From Halicephalobus mephisto (taxonomy: Eukaryota > Nematoda > Chromadorea > Rhabditida > Panagrolaimidae), in contig SWDT01000002.1 of NCBI GenBank assembly GCA_009193035.1, forward strand, positions 496,001 to 560,000: a stretch of DNA of 64,000 bases, read 5' to 3'. Within the stretch, counting starts at the first letter, position 1. Each line of letters opens with the position of its first letter. Shown piece by piece: positions 1 to 10,195 of this stretch. The position numbers and the translations under genes are program-made. Below the pieces are notes generated by a model. The model saw nothing but the letters and a program-made list of their open reading frames with translations, did not search any database and was not told the origin of the DNA.

Positions 1-1650
1 ACGTAGAATGGCTCAAGAAAATCCAAAACTTCATAATAGTGAAATAAGTCGACAATTGGGACATGAATGGAAACAACTTGATGAAGCTTCAAAAAGACCT
101 TTCATCGATGAAGCCAAAAGACTCAGAGCAGATCACATGAAGAACCATCCTGACTACAAGTACAGACCTAGACGTAAATCCAAACCCACTCCCGCAAGCA
201 AGAAGGCCCTGAATCCTGGAAACATGAATGTATCCGTTGCTGCTCAGTTCGATGCCCTCAAATGTCCTCCTGTAAGTTCTTAAAAATTTCAAAAATTACA
301 ATTCTTAAAAAATTTCAAAAGTTACAATTCTTAAAAAATTTCAAAAATTACAATTCTTAAAAAATTTCAAAAATTACAATTCTTTAAAAATTTCAAAAGT
401 AAAAATTCTTAAAATTTTTAAAAAACTTCGAAAATTACAATTCTTAAAAAACTTCAAAAGTAAAAATTCTTTAAAAATTTCAAAAATTACAATTCTTAAA
501 ATTCTTTAAAATTTCAAAAATTACAATTCTTAAAAAACTTCAAAAGTAAAAATTCTTTAAAAATTTAAAAAACTAAGTTCTTAAAAATTACAATTCTTTA
601 AAAATTTCAAAAATTACAATTCTTTAAAATTTCAAAAATTATAATTCTTAAAATTCTTAAAAAACTTCGAAAATTACAATTCTTAAAAAATTTCAAAAAT
701 TATAATTCTTTAAAAAATTAAAAAGTAAAAATTTAAAGAAAAATATTAAAATTTTTCCTAAAACGAAAATTTATATTTTTGAAAAAGAATATTCTAAATT
801 TTTCAAAACAAAAATTTCTTTAAAAAAGTATTCAAATATTTTTTTGAAACAAAAATTTAATTTTTTAAAGAAACTCGTTTAAAATTCTTTTTAAAAAAAA
901 TATTTAAAATTATTTTTCAAAAAATTCTTAAAATTGATTTTTTTCTCGAAACGAAAATTTTTTAAAGAAAAACTACTTTTTTAAAAAAAAATTAAATTTT
1001 TAATAAAAAAAATTAATTTTTTTAAAGAAAATTTTTATTTTTTAAATTTTTTTTAAAGAAAATTTTTATTTTTTTAAATTTTTTAAAGAGAAATTTTACT
1101 TTTTTAATTTTTTTTAAGAAAAGTTTTATTTTTTTAATTTTTGAAAAAAGAATTTAGTTTTTTTTAAATTTTTTTAGGAAATTTTTAAAGAATGAATTTA
1201 TTTTTTGAATTTTAGGTATATCCTCAGATGTCCAGCAACTGGAATTCTACACCGATTCCGGCTCCAGGAAACGGCTACTTTGACAACTACCCCATGTACA
1301 ACCCTCAGTTTAACCTACAGTACCTCCAACAAACTCAACAACAGACACAGTATCCCCAACAAGGAAGTCCAGCTAACTTGAGTGCCTATCATCAACAGAA
1401 TCTTCTTCATGATCCTTCTCAACAACAATTGAATGGATATAGTCAGTTAGATCAGAAAAATATTAATGATGGAAATTTGGGAAATCCCTCGACGGAGACC
1501 CTTACTCAAGACATCCTCAGGTCCTTCGTGGACAAGGACTCGGCTTCTTCCATGGCCTCGTTGTACTCTGGTTTTCCGTATTCTTTCCAGGACCCCTCTC
1601 AATTGTCCGCCATGGGCCTTTCTGGTCTCCAACAACCGCCCACTCAATAA
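1..1650 (+). CDS. sox-2: SOXB-type HMG-box transcription factor, 5' end outside window
   Basis: Nuclear DNA-binding regulator. Exons 1-271 and 1216-1650 join in phase 0 (donor GTAAGTTC, acceptor TTTTAG). The frame is open to the left edge, so the gene is truncated there. The ATG at 8 is an internal methionine of the HMG box, not the start: [20 protein letters not shown], then [12 protein letters not shown] and [11 protein letters not shown], match the second half of SOX2-type boxes almost residue for residue. The C-terminal exon is rich in Gln, Tyr, Pro and Asn, as in SOXB activation regions, and ends at a TAA. The N-terminus and first half of the box are missing. The family call is firm; sox-2 rather than a sister SOXB gene is inferred. 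Confidence 0.9.
285..725. repeat. Short tandem repeat in the SOX intron
   Basis: Degenerate copies of a unit of about 24 bp (TTAAAAAATTTCAAAAATTA and variants) run through the first half of the 944-bp SOX intron. The rest of the intron (726-1215) is A/T low-complexity sequence with TTTTTAAAGAAA words. Nothing coding is seen. Confidence 0.7.
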
Positions 1651-2790
1651 TAACCGTAATAACTCTCAAAACGAATATCTTTTTTTTCGTGTTAGGACCA
1701 GCCATGTAGTCTCGACGAAAAAAAGCTTTAATTTTGTGCAATTTGCACTGATTTCTTTTATTTCGAAATCCCAGTGTCGTCGTGACTTCTGAATTCCTCC
1801 TTCCTTCTGGCTCAAAACGGAGGATTTAAAAAATTTCGATTAAAAACAAGGCAATTTTTTGATTTTGTCTTTTTTCTTTTATTTTTGCATTTTTTTGTAT
1901 TATTTCTGGATTTTTATCAAAGAAAAATGAATTTAAGTTAAAATTATAAAATTACTGTAATAGAAGTGGATTTCAAATCAAGTCGGAAAATCTTAAACAT
2001 ACAGTAATCTGAGAAGATTTAGTTTTTGAACTACAGTAATCTGAAAATATTTTGGAAAATTTCTAAAGTACAGTAATCTGAAAACATTTTGGAAAATTTC
2101 TAAACTACAGTAATCTGAGAAGATTTAAAATTACAGTAATCTGAAAAGATTTAAACTTTTTAAACTACAGTAATCTAAAAAAGTTTAAATTTTAGAACTA
2201 CAGTAATTTTTAAAAAAATTAAATTTTTAAAAATGAACTTTGGAATTACTGTAATATAAATAGACCTAAATTTTGGTTTTTAGGGGATTTTTAACACATG
2301 GTAGAGAGGGCGAAAATATAAGCAGAATTTGAAATTTTTTAATTACAGTGTGAAAGATGAAAATAGAATAGAATTTTCAATATTTAAAGTTACTGTAAAA
2401 GAACTAAAAATAGAATTTTTAAAATTTCGAGAATACAGTAATGAAACTAAGCAGATGTCAATTTTTAACTTTTTGGATTACTGTAGTGGAGAAAAGTAAA
2501 AATTTTTGAAATTCAAAATTTTTAAAAAAATAATTTTTATTTGAAATTTTTGGACTACAGTAATGGAACTAAGAAAATGTCAATTTTTTAATTTCCAAAT
2601 TACCGTAAAAAAATATAATCTTTCAAATTTAAGACTACTGTGAAAAATTTGAAATATTTTAATTTTCAAAAAACATTTAAAATTTGAAATTTTCGAGATT
2701 ACGGTAACAAAAATAAAAATAAAATTGAATTTAAAAAATTTCTAGATTACTGTAGATAAAATTGACGTAAAATTTTGTTCAAAATTTCGA
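1651..2790. repeat. SOX 3' flank with dispersed TACAGTAATCTG repeats
   Basis: After the SOX stop the sequence becomes AT-rich. From about 1990 it carries more than a dozen copies, in both orientations, of the short word CTACAGTAATCTG / ATTACTGTA separated by A/T filler. Such ACTGTA words are common in Caenorhabditis intergenic DNA. The SOX 3' UTR must lie at the start of this stretch, but I see no clear AATAAA close to the stop. Confidence 0.6.
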
Positions 2791-3253
2791 CGACAAATTG
2801 AGCGACAGTCAATCAAGTACAGTACCAGCAACAGAGGCCGCTTTTTCCGGTGCGAGTCAATTGGACATGTCAGGAAGGAACTCTCGGCTAATTTGTCTAT
2901 TGTATTCTAAAATCAAAAAGCTTTAAAAATTTTTTTTTATTTTTGCCGAGAATTGAATTTAAAAGTTTTTCAAATCTTCCGTTTTTGTTGACTTAAGTCG
3001 TGTTCAGTATCGACGTGTACCGTTGTCGCGAAGTTGATTCTCAAATATCCAAAGCAACAACAAGAGGCGAGAACGGCTTAACGCCTCCTGTCGAGAAGAA
3101 TCAATAAAGTTGGGGACCTGAGAAACGAGATCCGACCATTTTTGTACATTTTAGAATTTTTGCAAAAAGGAGGAAACTGGTCAGCGAAATACCGTAATTT
3201 TTTTCGAGGACAAATAATATGATACGATCGACAAACAGCCTGATGAAAATTTT
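2791..3253. other. Unexplained unique sequence downstream of SOX
   Basis: This stretch is less AT-rich than its surroundings and is not a tandem repeat. It contains a short near-palindrome around GGCGAGAACGGCTTAACGCC (3066-3085) and an AATAAA at about 3104. No open frame has convincing splice signals. It could hold distal 3' UTR, regulatory DNA or a small RNA; I cannot decide between these. Confidence 0.3.
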
Positions 3254-3543
3254 TCATGAAAGCAATGCCAGGCCAGTCATACCGTTTTCAATCACAGATA
3301 TTTGAATCGAAATTTTTCTCGCGAGAGAAAATATTTTTATTTTAATTCGAGGGATTGTCAAAGTGCTCCGGAAGGCGACAGGAAACAATAAGACACTTGA
3401 CACAGGCACTTGCTTCAAGACACTCAATTTGAAGTTTCCAGAATTCAAAGAATTTCGGGAAACGGAACTTGATCGACGAGGGATCCGAACTTCCAACACG
3501 TGGAGCCAGAAACGGGTTTTTAAGTCACTGCGCCACTGGACCA
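3254..3543 (-). mobile_element. Possible tRNA-derived SINE-like element
   Basis: Read on the minus strand, 3542 starts GGTCCAG followed by TGGCGCAGTGAC, which fits a pol III A box. GTTCGGATCC at 3490-3481 fits a B box. The box spacing equals that of a tRNA gene (box starts 45 bases apart). The 3' acceptor strand that should pair with GGTCCAG is absent, so this is not an intact tRNA. The downstream body to about 3254 is unrelated to tRNA, as expected for a SINE. No second copy was found in the window, so the right end is uncertain. Confidence 0.35.
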
Positions 3544-3599
3544 AACAGATTACTTTTTTAACTTCGTTGACCACTTGACATGAGTTCAATCAAGTTGCA

Positions 3600-4012
3600 G
3601 ATGTTAATCCAAATCCGGCGACAATCTGCTCATGTTGTCTTTTGAAAAGAGTATTTTCGGCTCATCCGACAAAGCCGTTTAGCAACCGTTTTGGCAGCAA
3701 CAGGAGGCGAGAAAGGGGACAATTAGCCACAGTGGATTGTCGGGCGGCATCTTCACAAGGACATTCTCAAGTGGCATAGTCGGCAAGGACCCTGTAATCC
3801 AGAAAAATAGGGAAAATAACCAGACAAAAATTACTAACTTGTTTAACCGGATGATTTCATGATTCATCGGGAAAAATTGACCGAATTAAACGATCCGCGA
3901 CGTTTCCCACTCGATTTGCATTTTTCAAATTGCAGTGCAAACGGTGAATCAAAAGGCAAATTGAATGTAATAACTCCCTCGGGGATCCGAAAATCAACTT
4001 TTTGTCGTAAAT
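3600..4012. other. Unassigned unique sequence with a possible minus-strand intron
   Basis: On the minus strand, 3867-3679 reads through a 62-codon frame. Inside it, about 47 bp starting GTTAGTAATTTTTG and ending CTGGATTACAG look like a typical short nematode intron. If it is spliced out, both flanks are moderately GC-rich, but no protein family is recognisable. On the plus strand a TTTTCAAATTGCAG acceptor-like string lies near 3930. This could be part of an untranslated or poorly conserved gene. Low confidence. Confidence 0.2.
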
Positions 4013-4560
4013 CATGTTCAATTATGCAATTTCGATATATGAACTATAATCTATAAATGAAAGCAAAAAACCTGACAATACATATTTCTTAAATACAGAA
4101 AAATCAACTTTTTTATTATAAATAATCCTAATTATGTAATTTCGATATATGAACTATAATCTATAAATGAAAGCAAAAACCTGACAATACATATTTCTTA
4201 AATACAGAAAAATCAACTTTTTTATTATAAATAATCCTAATTATGCAATTTCGATATATGAATTATAATCTATAAATGAAAATAAAAAATTTTTCAATAC
4301 ATATTCCCTAAATACACAAAAATCATTTTTTTATTATAAACAATCCTAATTATGTAATTTCGATATATCAACTATAATCTATAAATGAAAATAAAAAATT
4401 TTCCAATACATATTCCCTAAATACAGAAAAATCAACTTTTTTATTATAAATAATCTTAATTATGTAATTTTGAAATATGAAATACAAATAATAAATTAAA
4501 AACTTTCATATTTATCCCTCAAATATAAAAAAATTAATTTTTTTATTTTAAATAATTTTA
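4013..4560. repeat. Tandem array, unit about 110 bp, five copies
   Basis: ATTATGTAATTTCGATATATG recurs at 4021, 4131, 4240, 4349 and 4459, a period of 109-110 bp. The last copy is more diverged. No coding signal. Confidence 0.85.
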
Positions 4561-4863
4561 GATATTCATTTTTGATACACGGAATCCAACTGTGAATGAA
4601 ATGATAAATTTGAATTATTCTTTAAAAAACTGACTTTTAATTCCTAAATTGACTTTTTTCTTTCATAAATGAAATCCAAATCATGGATTAAGTAGGAAAT
4701 TTAAAGTAATAATTCCCTCAAAAATAAAAAATTGAATTTTAAATTCTAGGTTAATTTTTAATTTTTGAAAATAAAAATCACTTTTTAAACTTAATTAAAA
4801 TAAACTACATTATATGTATTTAATTTTTTAATGTATCTTTCATATACAAAAACCTATATTTTT

Positions 4864-5330
4864 CTGAGTTGATCTTTGTTAAATATTCCTTTATATATTA
4901 AACTTTCAAAATAAACAAAATTTCATATATGAAAACCTATTCTAAAAAATTAATGTATATCGACTCCATCTTACTAATTAAATTTTATCTTTCATATATG
5001 AGAATTTATATTTTCTAAGTTGATCTTTGTTAAATATTTCTTTATATATTAAACTTTCAAAATAAACAAAATTTCATATATGAAAACCTATTTTAAAAAA
5101 TTGCTGTATATCGATTCTATCTTACTAATTAAATTTTATCTTTTATATACAAAAACCTATATTTTTCTAAGTTGATTTTTGTTAAATATTTCTTTATATA
5201 TTAAACTTTCAAAATAAACAAAATTTCATATATAAAAACCTTTTTTAAAAAATTGATATATATCGACTCTACTTTACTCACTAAATTTTATCTTTTATAT
5301 ATGAAAATCAAATTTTTCTTCCGAATTGAT
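4864..5330. repeat. Tandem array, unit about 151 bp, three copies
   Basis: The phrase GTTGATCTTTGTTAAATAT followed by ATTAAACTTTCAAAATAAAC recurs near 4870, 5021 and 5173, and a degenerate fourth start lies near 5328. The linker 4561-4863 is plain A/T-rich sequence. Confidence 0.85.
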
Positions 5331-5459
5331 CTATGTTGATTCTATCGTAATTATTATATTTTTCATATATGAAAACCTATATTTTTCAAACCTATATTTA
5401 TTTTCCAAAAATAAATTTCGTTTTTTATATGAAAATTTATATTTACTTTTACGCCAATT

Positions 5460-6260
5460 CGTATTATTCATATTGTCCGCATCAGTAACTATTTACATCA
5501 CCCCGATTTCTTTGTTTCCAACAAGTCCAGCGTGAACGAAACACAGCTAATCCAGCGACATCTACCCGAAGGAGCTCATCTCCCAGGTTACCAATTCTAC
5601 TAAAATATTCCTTCTCAAAAATTCAGTTTCCATGACTTTTTTATTTTCAATATCCTCCTGATTACTCTAGATTTACTCAAACAACACTAATTACAAAAAT
5701 TTCAAAAAAATAAACAATTTTTTCCTTTTACAGTATCCTATAATTACGCCATATCCAAAGACAAATTTTCTCTGTATGACATTTCACAGCAGGAGGGAAG
5801 CAAAAATTTCCAAAAAAATTCCCGATACTTTTTTTCGAGAGCAATTTAGGTCCAGAACCTCCCACCTCTTCTCAACATTCAAAAACTCGTCATTTTTTCC
5901 AGGATTAGCAAGATTCCAGAAAGGTCGAGGGATCGGGTCGATCGAGGTCATTTAGACCGACGGTATTTCATTCCGGCTCCAATTCCAAAGCAAGAACACG
6001 ATAATTACCGTCTCTCTTATTTGTTTGCTTGTCTTGTTCAAGACAATAGACGGGAAAGTGCAACATATTGGAGTCGAGAGTCCAGGTATCGATTGGGAAA
6101 TACTGTAAACTTATGGGGGGCAGCTAATTGCACTCTCGGGTTAAATCGCTCGTGGCTGATGTGGCCAAATTACAGACACGGCAGGTTGTCTATGCGCAAT
6201 CGGAAGCTAATCCCAGTGCGGTCTTTATCCTCAGCCGGTGACCGGAAATAAACAACTTTC
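5460..6260 (+). other. Unexplained unique block with candidate exons
   Basis: GC content rises here. A plus-strand frame through about 5490-5587 (including SNKSSVNETQLIQRHLP) meets a donor-like CCCAG/GTTACC. A TTTTTTCCAG acceptor near 5904 continues the frame with ARFQKGRGIGSIEV before a stop. No start codon exon or family match is seen. A second open stretch at 6021-6251 has no supporting splice signals. This may be a fast-evolving gene, a pseudogene fragment or chance. Confidence 0.2.
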
Positions 6261-6327
6261 TCAACATGTGAGCTTATTTTATGGTGAACAAAAGTTATAT
6301 TCAACAGCACGAGAAACTATTATTAGT

Positions 6328-8552
6328 TCAGACTTTGTTAAAAGCAACAACGTCGACGGATTGGACGAGGTCTTCGAATCCGGTAATGGCTTCTTCGAGA
6401 GCGTCGGAGGAAACCTTTTCGTCCTCGACGACGCAAGTAATCTAAACCAACATCAAGTAGAATTAATTAACCAAGAGAACCAACCTGGAGCTTGACGATG
6501 CCAAAGGCAACGGGGACTTTCTTGGAAGCACCCCAAACAAGTCCATCCATCTCAATTCCACGAACAGCCTTCTCGATGTCGTCAATGTTGATAGTGTCGT
6601 CCCAAGGCTTGATGTCGTAGATGATGTTCGACTTGGCGATCGGACCGGGTTTCTTCGCCTTCTTCTCAGCATAAGCCTTCAATCTCTCCTCAGTAATTCT
6701 TTTCTTCTCCTCATCATCTTCCTCGTCAGATCCGAAAAGATCAAAGTCATCGTCTCCACCAGCTTCCTTGGCGGGAGCAGGAGCAGGTTGAGCACTAGAA
6801 GATCCACCGCTCTAAAAAGCAAATTGTTACGTCATTTGTCTTTCAATGTCATAAACATTCGTGATCAATTTTATAGCTTGTAACAAACAAATCAGGCCGA
6901 GAAAGGAAATAACAAAACATAATGTGGCAAATTGTGTAATTGGACATGAAAGCGACCCGCTGTAAATACCAAAAGAAAAAGATCGGCTTATGCGACACAT
7001 GCAAAGGATAACCGTTTCCCAAAGACACCCAGGAAATAACATAGAACAATGCAAACAAACGAGCTAAGTGAGGACAAAAGGCATTCGGTGATCGACAAAA
7101 AGGCGAACGAGCTCAGATCGAAGCTGTTCCTGAAACATATTGCCCTTTTGTTTTCCCAACGCCAAGACACAAGGTTGCCAAATAAGACGATATATGCGAT
7201 TAGGGAAGTGTGACTTTGGACAAATGCATGCGAGTTCTTTAACTTCCCAAAAAGTAGCAAGACATCCCCGAGTGAGATCAGATAGAAGCTTCAAAAATAC
7301 GGATTCATCGGAAATCGAATCGGTGTAAAGAATCGAGATATCATGAACATGAAACGGTCGGTAGGAGTGGAACTTATTCATGTGACTCCTAATTGGAAGA
7401 TTGCAAAATGAGGTAAAGACAGGATTAGGAACAAAAATCATCTTAATTGGCTCAGTTCTCTGGTAAAAGGGATGATCCCGACTTCTAAATCCTGTAGAAA
7501 TGTATTCTGGGAAAAGACCTGGGAGAAAGATATCGATTCTTTCAATCATCAGCTCTGTATCCCCGGCCAGATAAGCAATTTGCCAACTATCTTTGCAGTG
7601 ATTCGGCTGATGATCGAGGAAAGTCCTTCCATCTCTGACTTCATCTGCTTCCAATCCAGCTTGTTTGCTCATTAAAGCCAAATGAAACTTTGTCCTGGAA
7701 CCATCCAAAAACTGCTTGATCGATGCAAAGATTTCTTTCATCAATATTTTGCTCTTCTTGACATTTGTTTTTCCTCCTTGATGTGGGTAATTCATCAAAA
7801 TATCGGTGAACCTGTTCTTCCAATGAGATGGAATCTGACGAGCGTCAACTCCAAAGATGATTTCAACATTACGGAGTTCTCTCAGTTTCTCCACATGAGC
7901 AACTCCCGTTGGATACGCACGGTAAAAGATGTCCTCCGGTTCCAAGACCGTTGCAGTAAGTGAAATATCTGGCAGAAGACGAGCAAGAGAGAGGGAAAAC
8001 GACAAATTCCCATCACCCAAAACAAGAACCCTATTGCCGATATGCAAAAATTGCTGCAGTGGGTAATATTTCTAGAACAGAAAGAACTACTACGAGAACC
8101 AAGCTAGAGAACAGCTCCAAGGAATGCCCACCAACCTGAACAAGCTTACGGAGCTCGGCGAGTTCCTCAACAAGTGACTTGTAGCCAAGTTTAAGTTCTT
8201 CCAGTTCTTTTCTTAGGGAAGCAACATCCTCGGATTCAGATTTGTTGGATCCCTGGCGATTACGTCCACCACCTTTCTTGGCTTTGGTAAGAGCTTCCTT
8301 GGCATCGTTGATAGCACTAGCTACCTTGTCATCGTCCCTCTTCCCACCTGAAAAAATAGTTCCATATATCATTTCTCTTCAAATGACATTCCAACCTTGT
8401 TGTTGATTGTTCTGATGTCCACCGTGACTGGTTTCAGGCTTAACGTCGGAAAGAGCACGACGATCATGGAAGTAGGCTGATTCAGCTGCTTCGATAACTG
8501 GTCTAAGACCAACAATGGGGGTAACTTCAGCTAGGAGAGCTTCAACGGACAT
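6328..8552 (-). CDS. eef-1B: Translation elongation factor eEF1B, beta/delta subunit
   Basis: Guanine nucleotide exchange subunit for eEF1A in the cytoplasm. Exons 8552-8396, 8347-8136, 6811-6485 and 6441-6328 join in phase to about 269 residues. The N-terminus ([10 protein letters not shown] onward) is followed by a leucine-zipper-like helix (about residues 90-123, [15 protein letters not shown]), as in eEF1B delta. Then come an acidic stretch with [13 protein letters not shown] and the C-terminal exchange domain ([26 protein letters not shown], ending [12 protein letters not shown]). A TTTCTAG acceptor lies seven bases before the ATG, a likely trans-splice site. The third intron (8135-6812, 1324 bp) holds the FDXACB1-like frame. 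The gene lies 280 bp behind citramalyl-CoA lyase and is probably the last cistron of an operon. Confidence 0.93.
7064..8071 (-). CDS. FDXACB1: FDXACB1-like frame (BMT5-like methyltransferase + FDX-ACB), alternative last exon of the eEF1B gene
   Basis: One open exon of 336 codons including the stop. The N-terminal part has the Rossmann SAM-binding start [12 protein letters not shown] and the NYPHQGGK motif of the BMT5/DUF2431 family (25S rRNA uridine N3-methyltransferase in yeast). The last 110 residues (HDISILY to MPFVLT) match the ferredoxin-fold anticodon-binding domain of FARS2 and FDXACB1. There is no in-frame ATG before the methyltransferase fold. The frame begins at a TTCTAG acceptor (first base 8071), preceded by an in-frame TAG. 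It joins in phase 0 to the eEF1B exon ending at 8136 through a 64-bp intron, giving about 458 residues. Splicing to eEF1B is inferred; the domain call is strong. Confidence 0.8.
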   Translation of the reverse strand, partial: KYYPLQQFLHIGNRVLVLGDGNLSFSLSLARLLPDISLTATVLEPEDIFYRAYPTGVAHVEKLRELRNVEIIFGVDARQIPSHWKNRFTDILMNYPHQGGKTNVKKSKILMKEIFASIKQFLDGSRTKFHLALMSKQAGLEADEVRDGRTFLDHQPNHCKDSWQIAYLAGDTELMIERIDIFLPGLFPEYISTGFRSRDHPFYQRTEPIKMIFVPNPVFTSFCNLPIRSHMNKFHSYRPFHVHDISILYTDSISDESVFLKLLSDLTRGCLATFWEVKELACICPKSHFPNRIYRLIWQPCVLALGKQKGNMFQEQLRSELVRLFVDHRMPFVLT

Positions 8553-8831
8553 TGTGTACCTAGAAACAAACCAAAATAAAACTAAAAAACAAAACAAGAT
8601 TACGAAAGATCAAAGAAATAAAAAAACACAAAACATTAGGAAAGAGAACTGCTGGGAATTTTTCGCTTCGAGACAAACCTTCGAGGGACAAATTTCACTG
8701 TTTTTTTCGAAAAAAACAATAAAAATGGTAATTCCGACTCTCGCATTTATAAGAATCAAACAAAACTGTCAAAAAACGAATGTTTTTTAAAATTTTTATT
8801 ATTTTCCTATTTCTTCAATTATTAAGTACTT

Positions 8832-10047
8832 TTACATTTTTCCGCCTTCTATAAACTTGATTGTCTGCACAATATTCATCGCCTGAAGCAACAACGGTCT
8901 GTCGATCATGGATCCTTTGAAAGTGAAGGCTCCTTTTCCGCTTTGTTCGTGCTTCAGGTACTCGTCGATCAATTCAGCTGCCCATTGGACTTTTTCCGGA
9001 GACGGCAAAAACGATTCCTGGATGATGGGAATCTGCGTAGGATGAATTGATTGTTTTCCGTCGAATCCCCAAAGTTTTCCTTCCACAGATTGCTTTCTTA
9101 GTCCTTCTGTGTCTTTGATGTCGATATAAACAGCATCAATAGCTTGCAGATTGAAGGCTTTACAACAGGTGACGAATCGTTGACGAGCAAAAAGAACTTC
9201 TTTTCCTTCGTTTGATCTGGTAGCTCCGATATCCGCACAAAAATCGTCTGATCCGAACACTACACCATCTAGTTTGAAAAATCCCGCATTTTTGTGCATG
9301 TTTAGCGTCGTTGCCAGGATCCTCGGCATGTCCAAGAGAGCTCTGGCGGATTCGATCCAGATAACCAACCTAGTTCCTGAATTCTGAATCCTCTCCGCTC
9401 CATAAGTCGTCCGGAAAGAGTCCCAGATGGCAGCCAGGTCTTCTGGAGAGTCCACTTTCGGAACCATGAAGGCTTGAGGAAGATTCTTCGCTTTCGAAAG
9501 TTCCTTCAAATCATCCAACAACAAACCAGAAGAAATAGAATTGATTCTGACACCTAATTCGAAACATTCATGTTTTTCTTTAGATTCCAGTGAATCCAAA
9601 TAAGAGGCAATATTCTCCCGAGCCACAGTTTTCGAAGTCAAAGCCACTCCATCTTCTAATTCAAGCACTAAACTATCTACCTAAAATAACCATGATTAAA
9701 AATAATGCAAAAAATATTAAAAATATTAAAAAATAACTTAAAAAATAATATAAAAATATAAAAAATAATGCAGAAAATAACTAAAAAATATTAAAAATAT
9801 TAAAAAATAACTAAAAAATATTGAAAATAATGAAGAAAATATAAAAAATAATGAAAAAATATTAGAAATAATTTCAAAAAGTGGAAATTATTTTAAAAAT
9901 AAACTAAACCTTAATAGTAGGGACTTTTTTGAGCATTTTCTCGCTGGATCCAGGCACGTATAGCATGGCTCTTCTGGGTACATATCCTTTTCTGTTCAGG
10001 TTAACAACATTGGAGGAAAAAAATCTCGTGAAAATCCTCGCCGTCAT
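8832..10047 (-). CDS. CLYBL: Citramalyl-CoA lyase, mitochondrial (CLYBL-like)
   Basis: HpcH/HpaI-type lyase that splits citramalyl-CoA in the mitochondrial matrix, part of itaconate/C5-dicarboxylate breakdown that protects vitamin B12. Exons 10047-9910 (46 codons) and 9680-8832 join in phase 0 to about 328 residues. The first residues (MTARIFTRFFSSN) are basic and hydroxylated like a mitochondrial presequence. Family landmarks are RAMLYVPGSSEKML, LVLELEDGVA (acidic metal ligands), LVIWIESARALLDM, DGVVFGSDDF and GKQSIHPTQI. A CTAG acceptor abuts the ATG. It sits 149 bp behind the TMEM60-like gene and 280 bp ahead of eEF1B on the same strand, consistent with an SL2-type operon. A minus-strand AATAAA near 8800 follows the stop. 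Confidence 0.93.
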
Positions 10048-10195
10048 CTAGATCCTTAATCCATAGAAGAAAAAATAAAAAATAAGTAAAATCCGAAAAA
10101 ACGTATAAATTTACTTCGAAATAAAAAGTAAAATCAAATTTATGAGATCGTAATTCATATGGGCAAGAAAAATCACAAACACAATTTCGAAGATG

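Noticed and set aside
8..283. ATG at 8 as the SOX start codon
   Set aside because: It lies inside the HMG box, the upstream codons continue the box motif, and the frame is open to the window edge.
3470..3543. Functional tRNA gene
   Set aside because: The A and B boxes are present, but the 3' acceptor strand does not pair with GGTCCAG and the T stem is poor.
7064..8047. Independent FDXACB1-like gene starting at TTG 8047
   Set aside because: TTG is not a likely nematode start. The frame extends upstream to a splice acceptor, and no in-frame ATG precedes the conserved fold.
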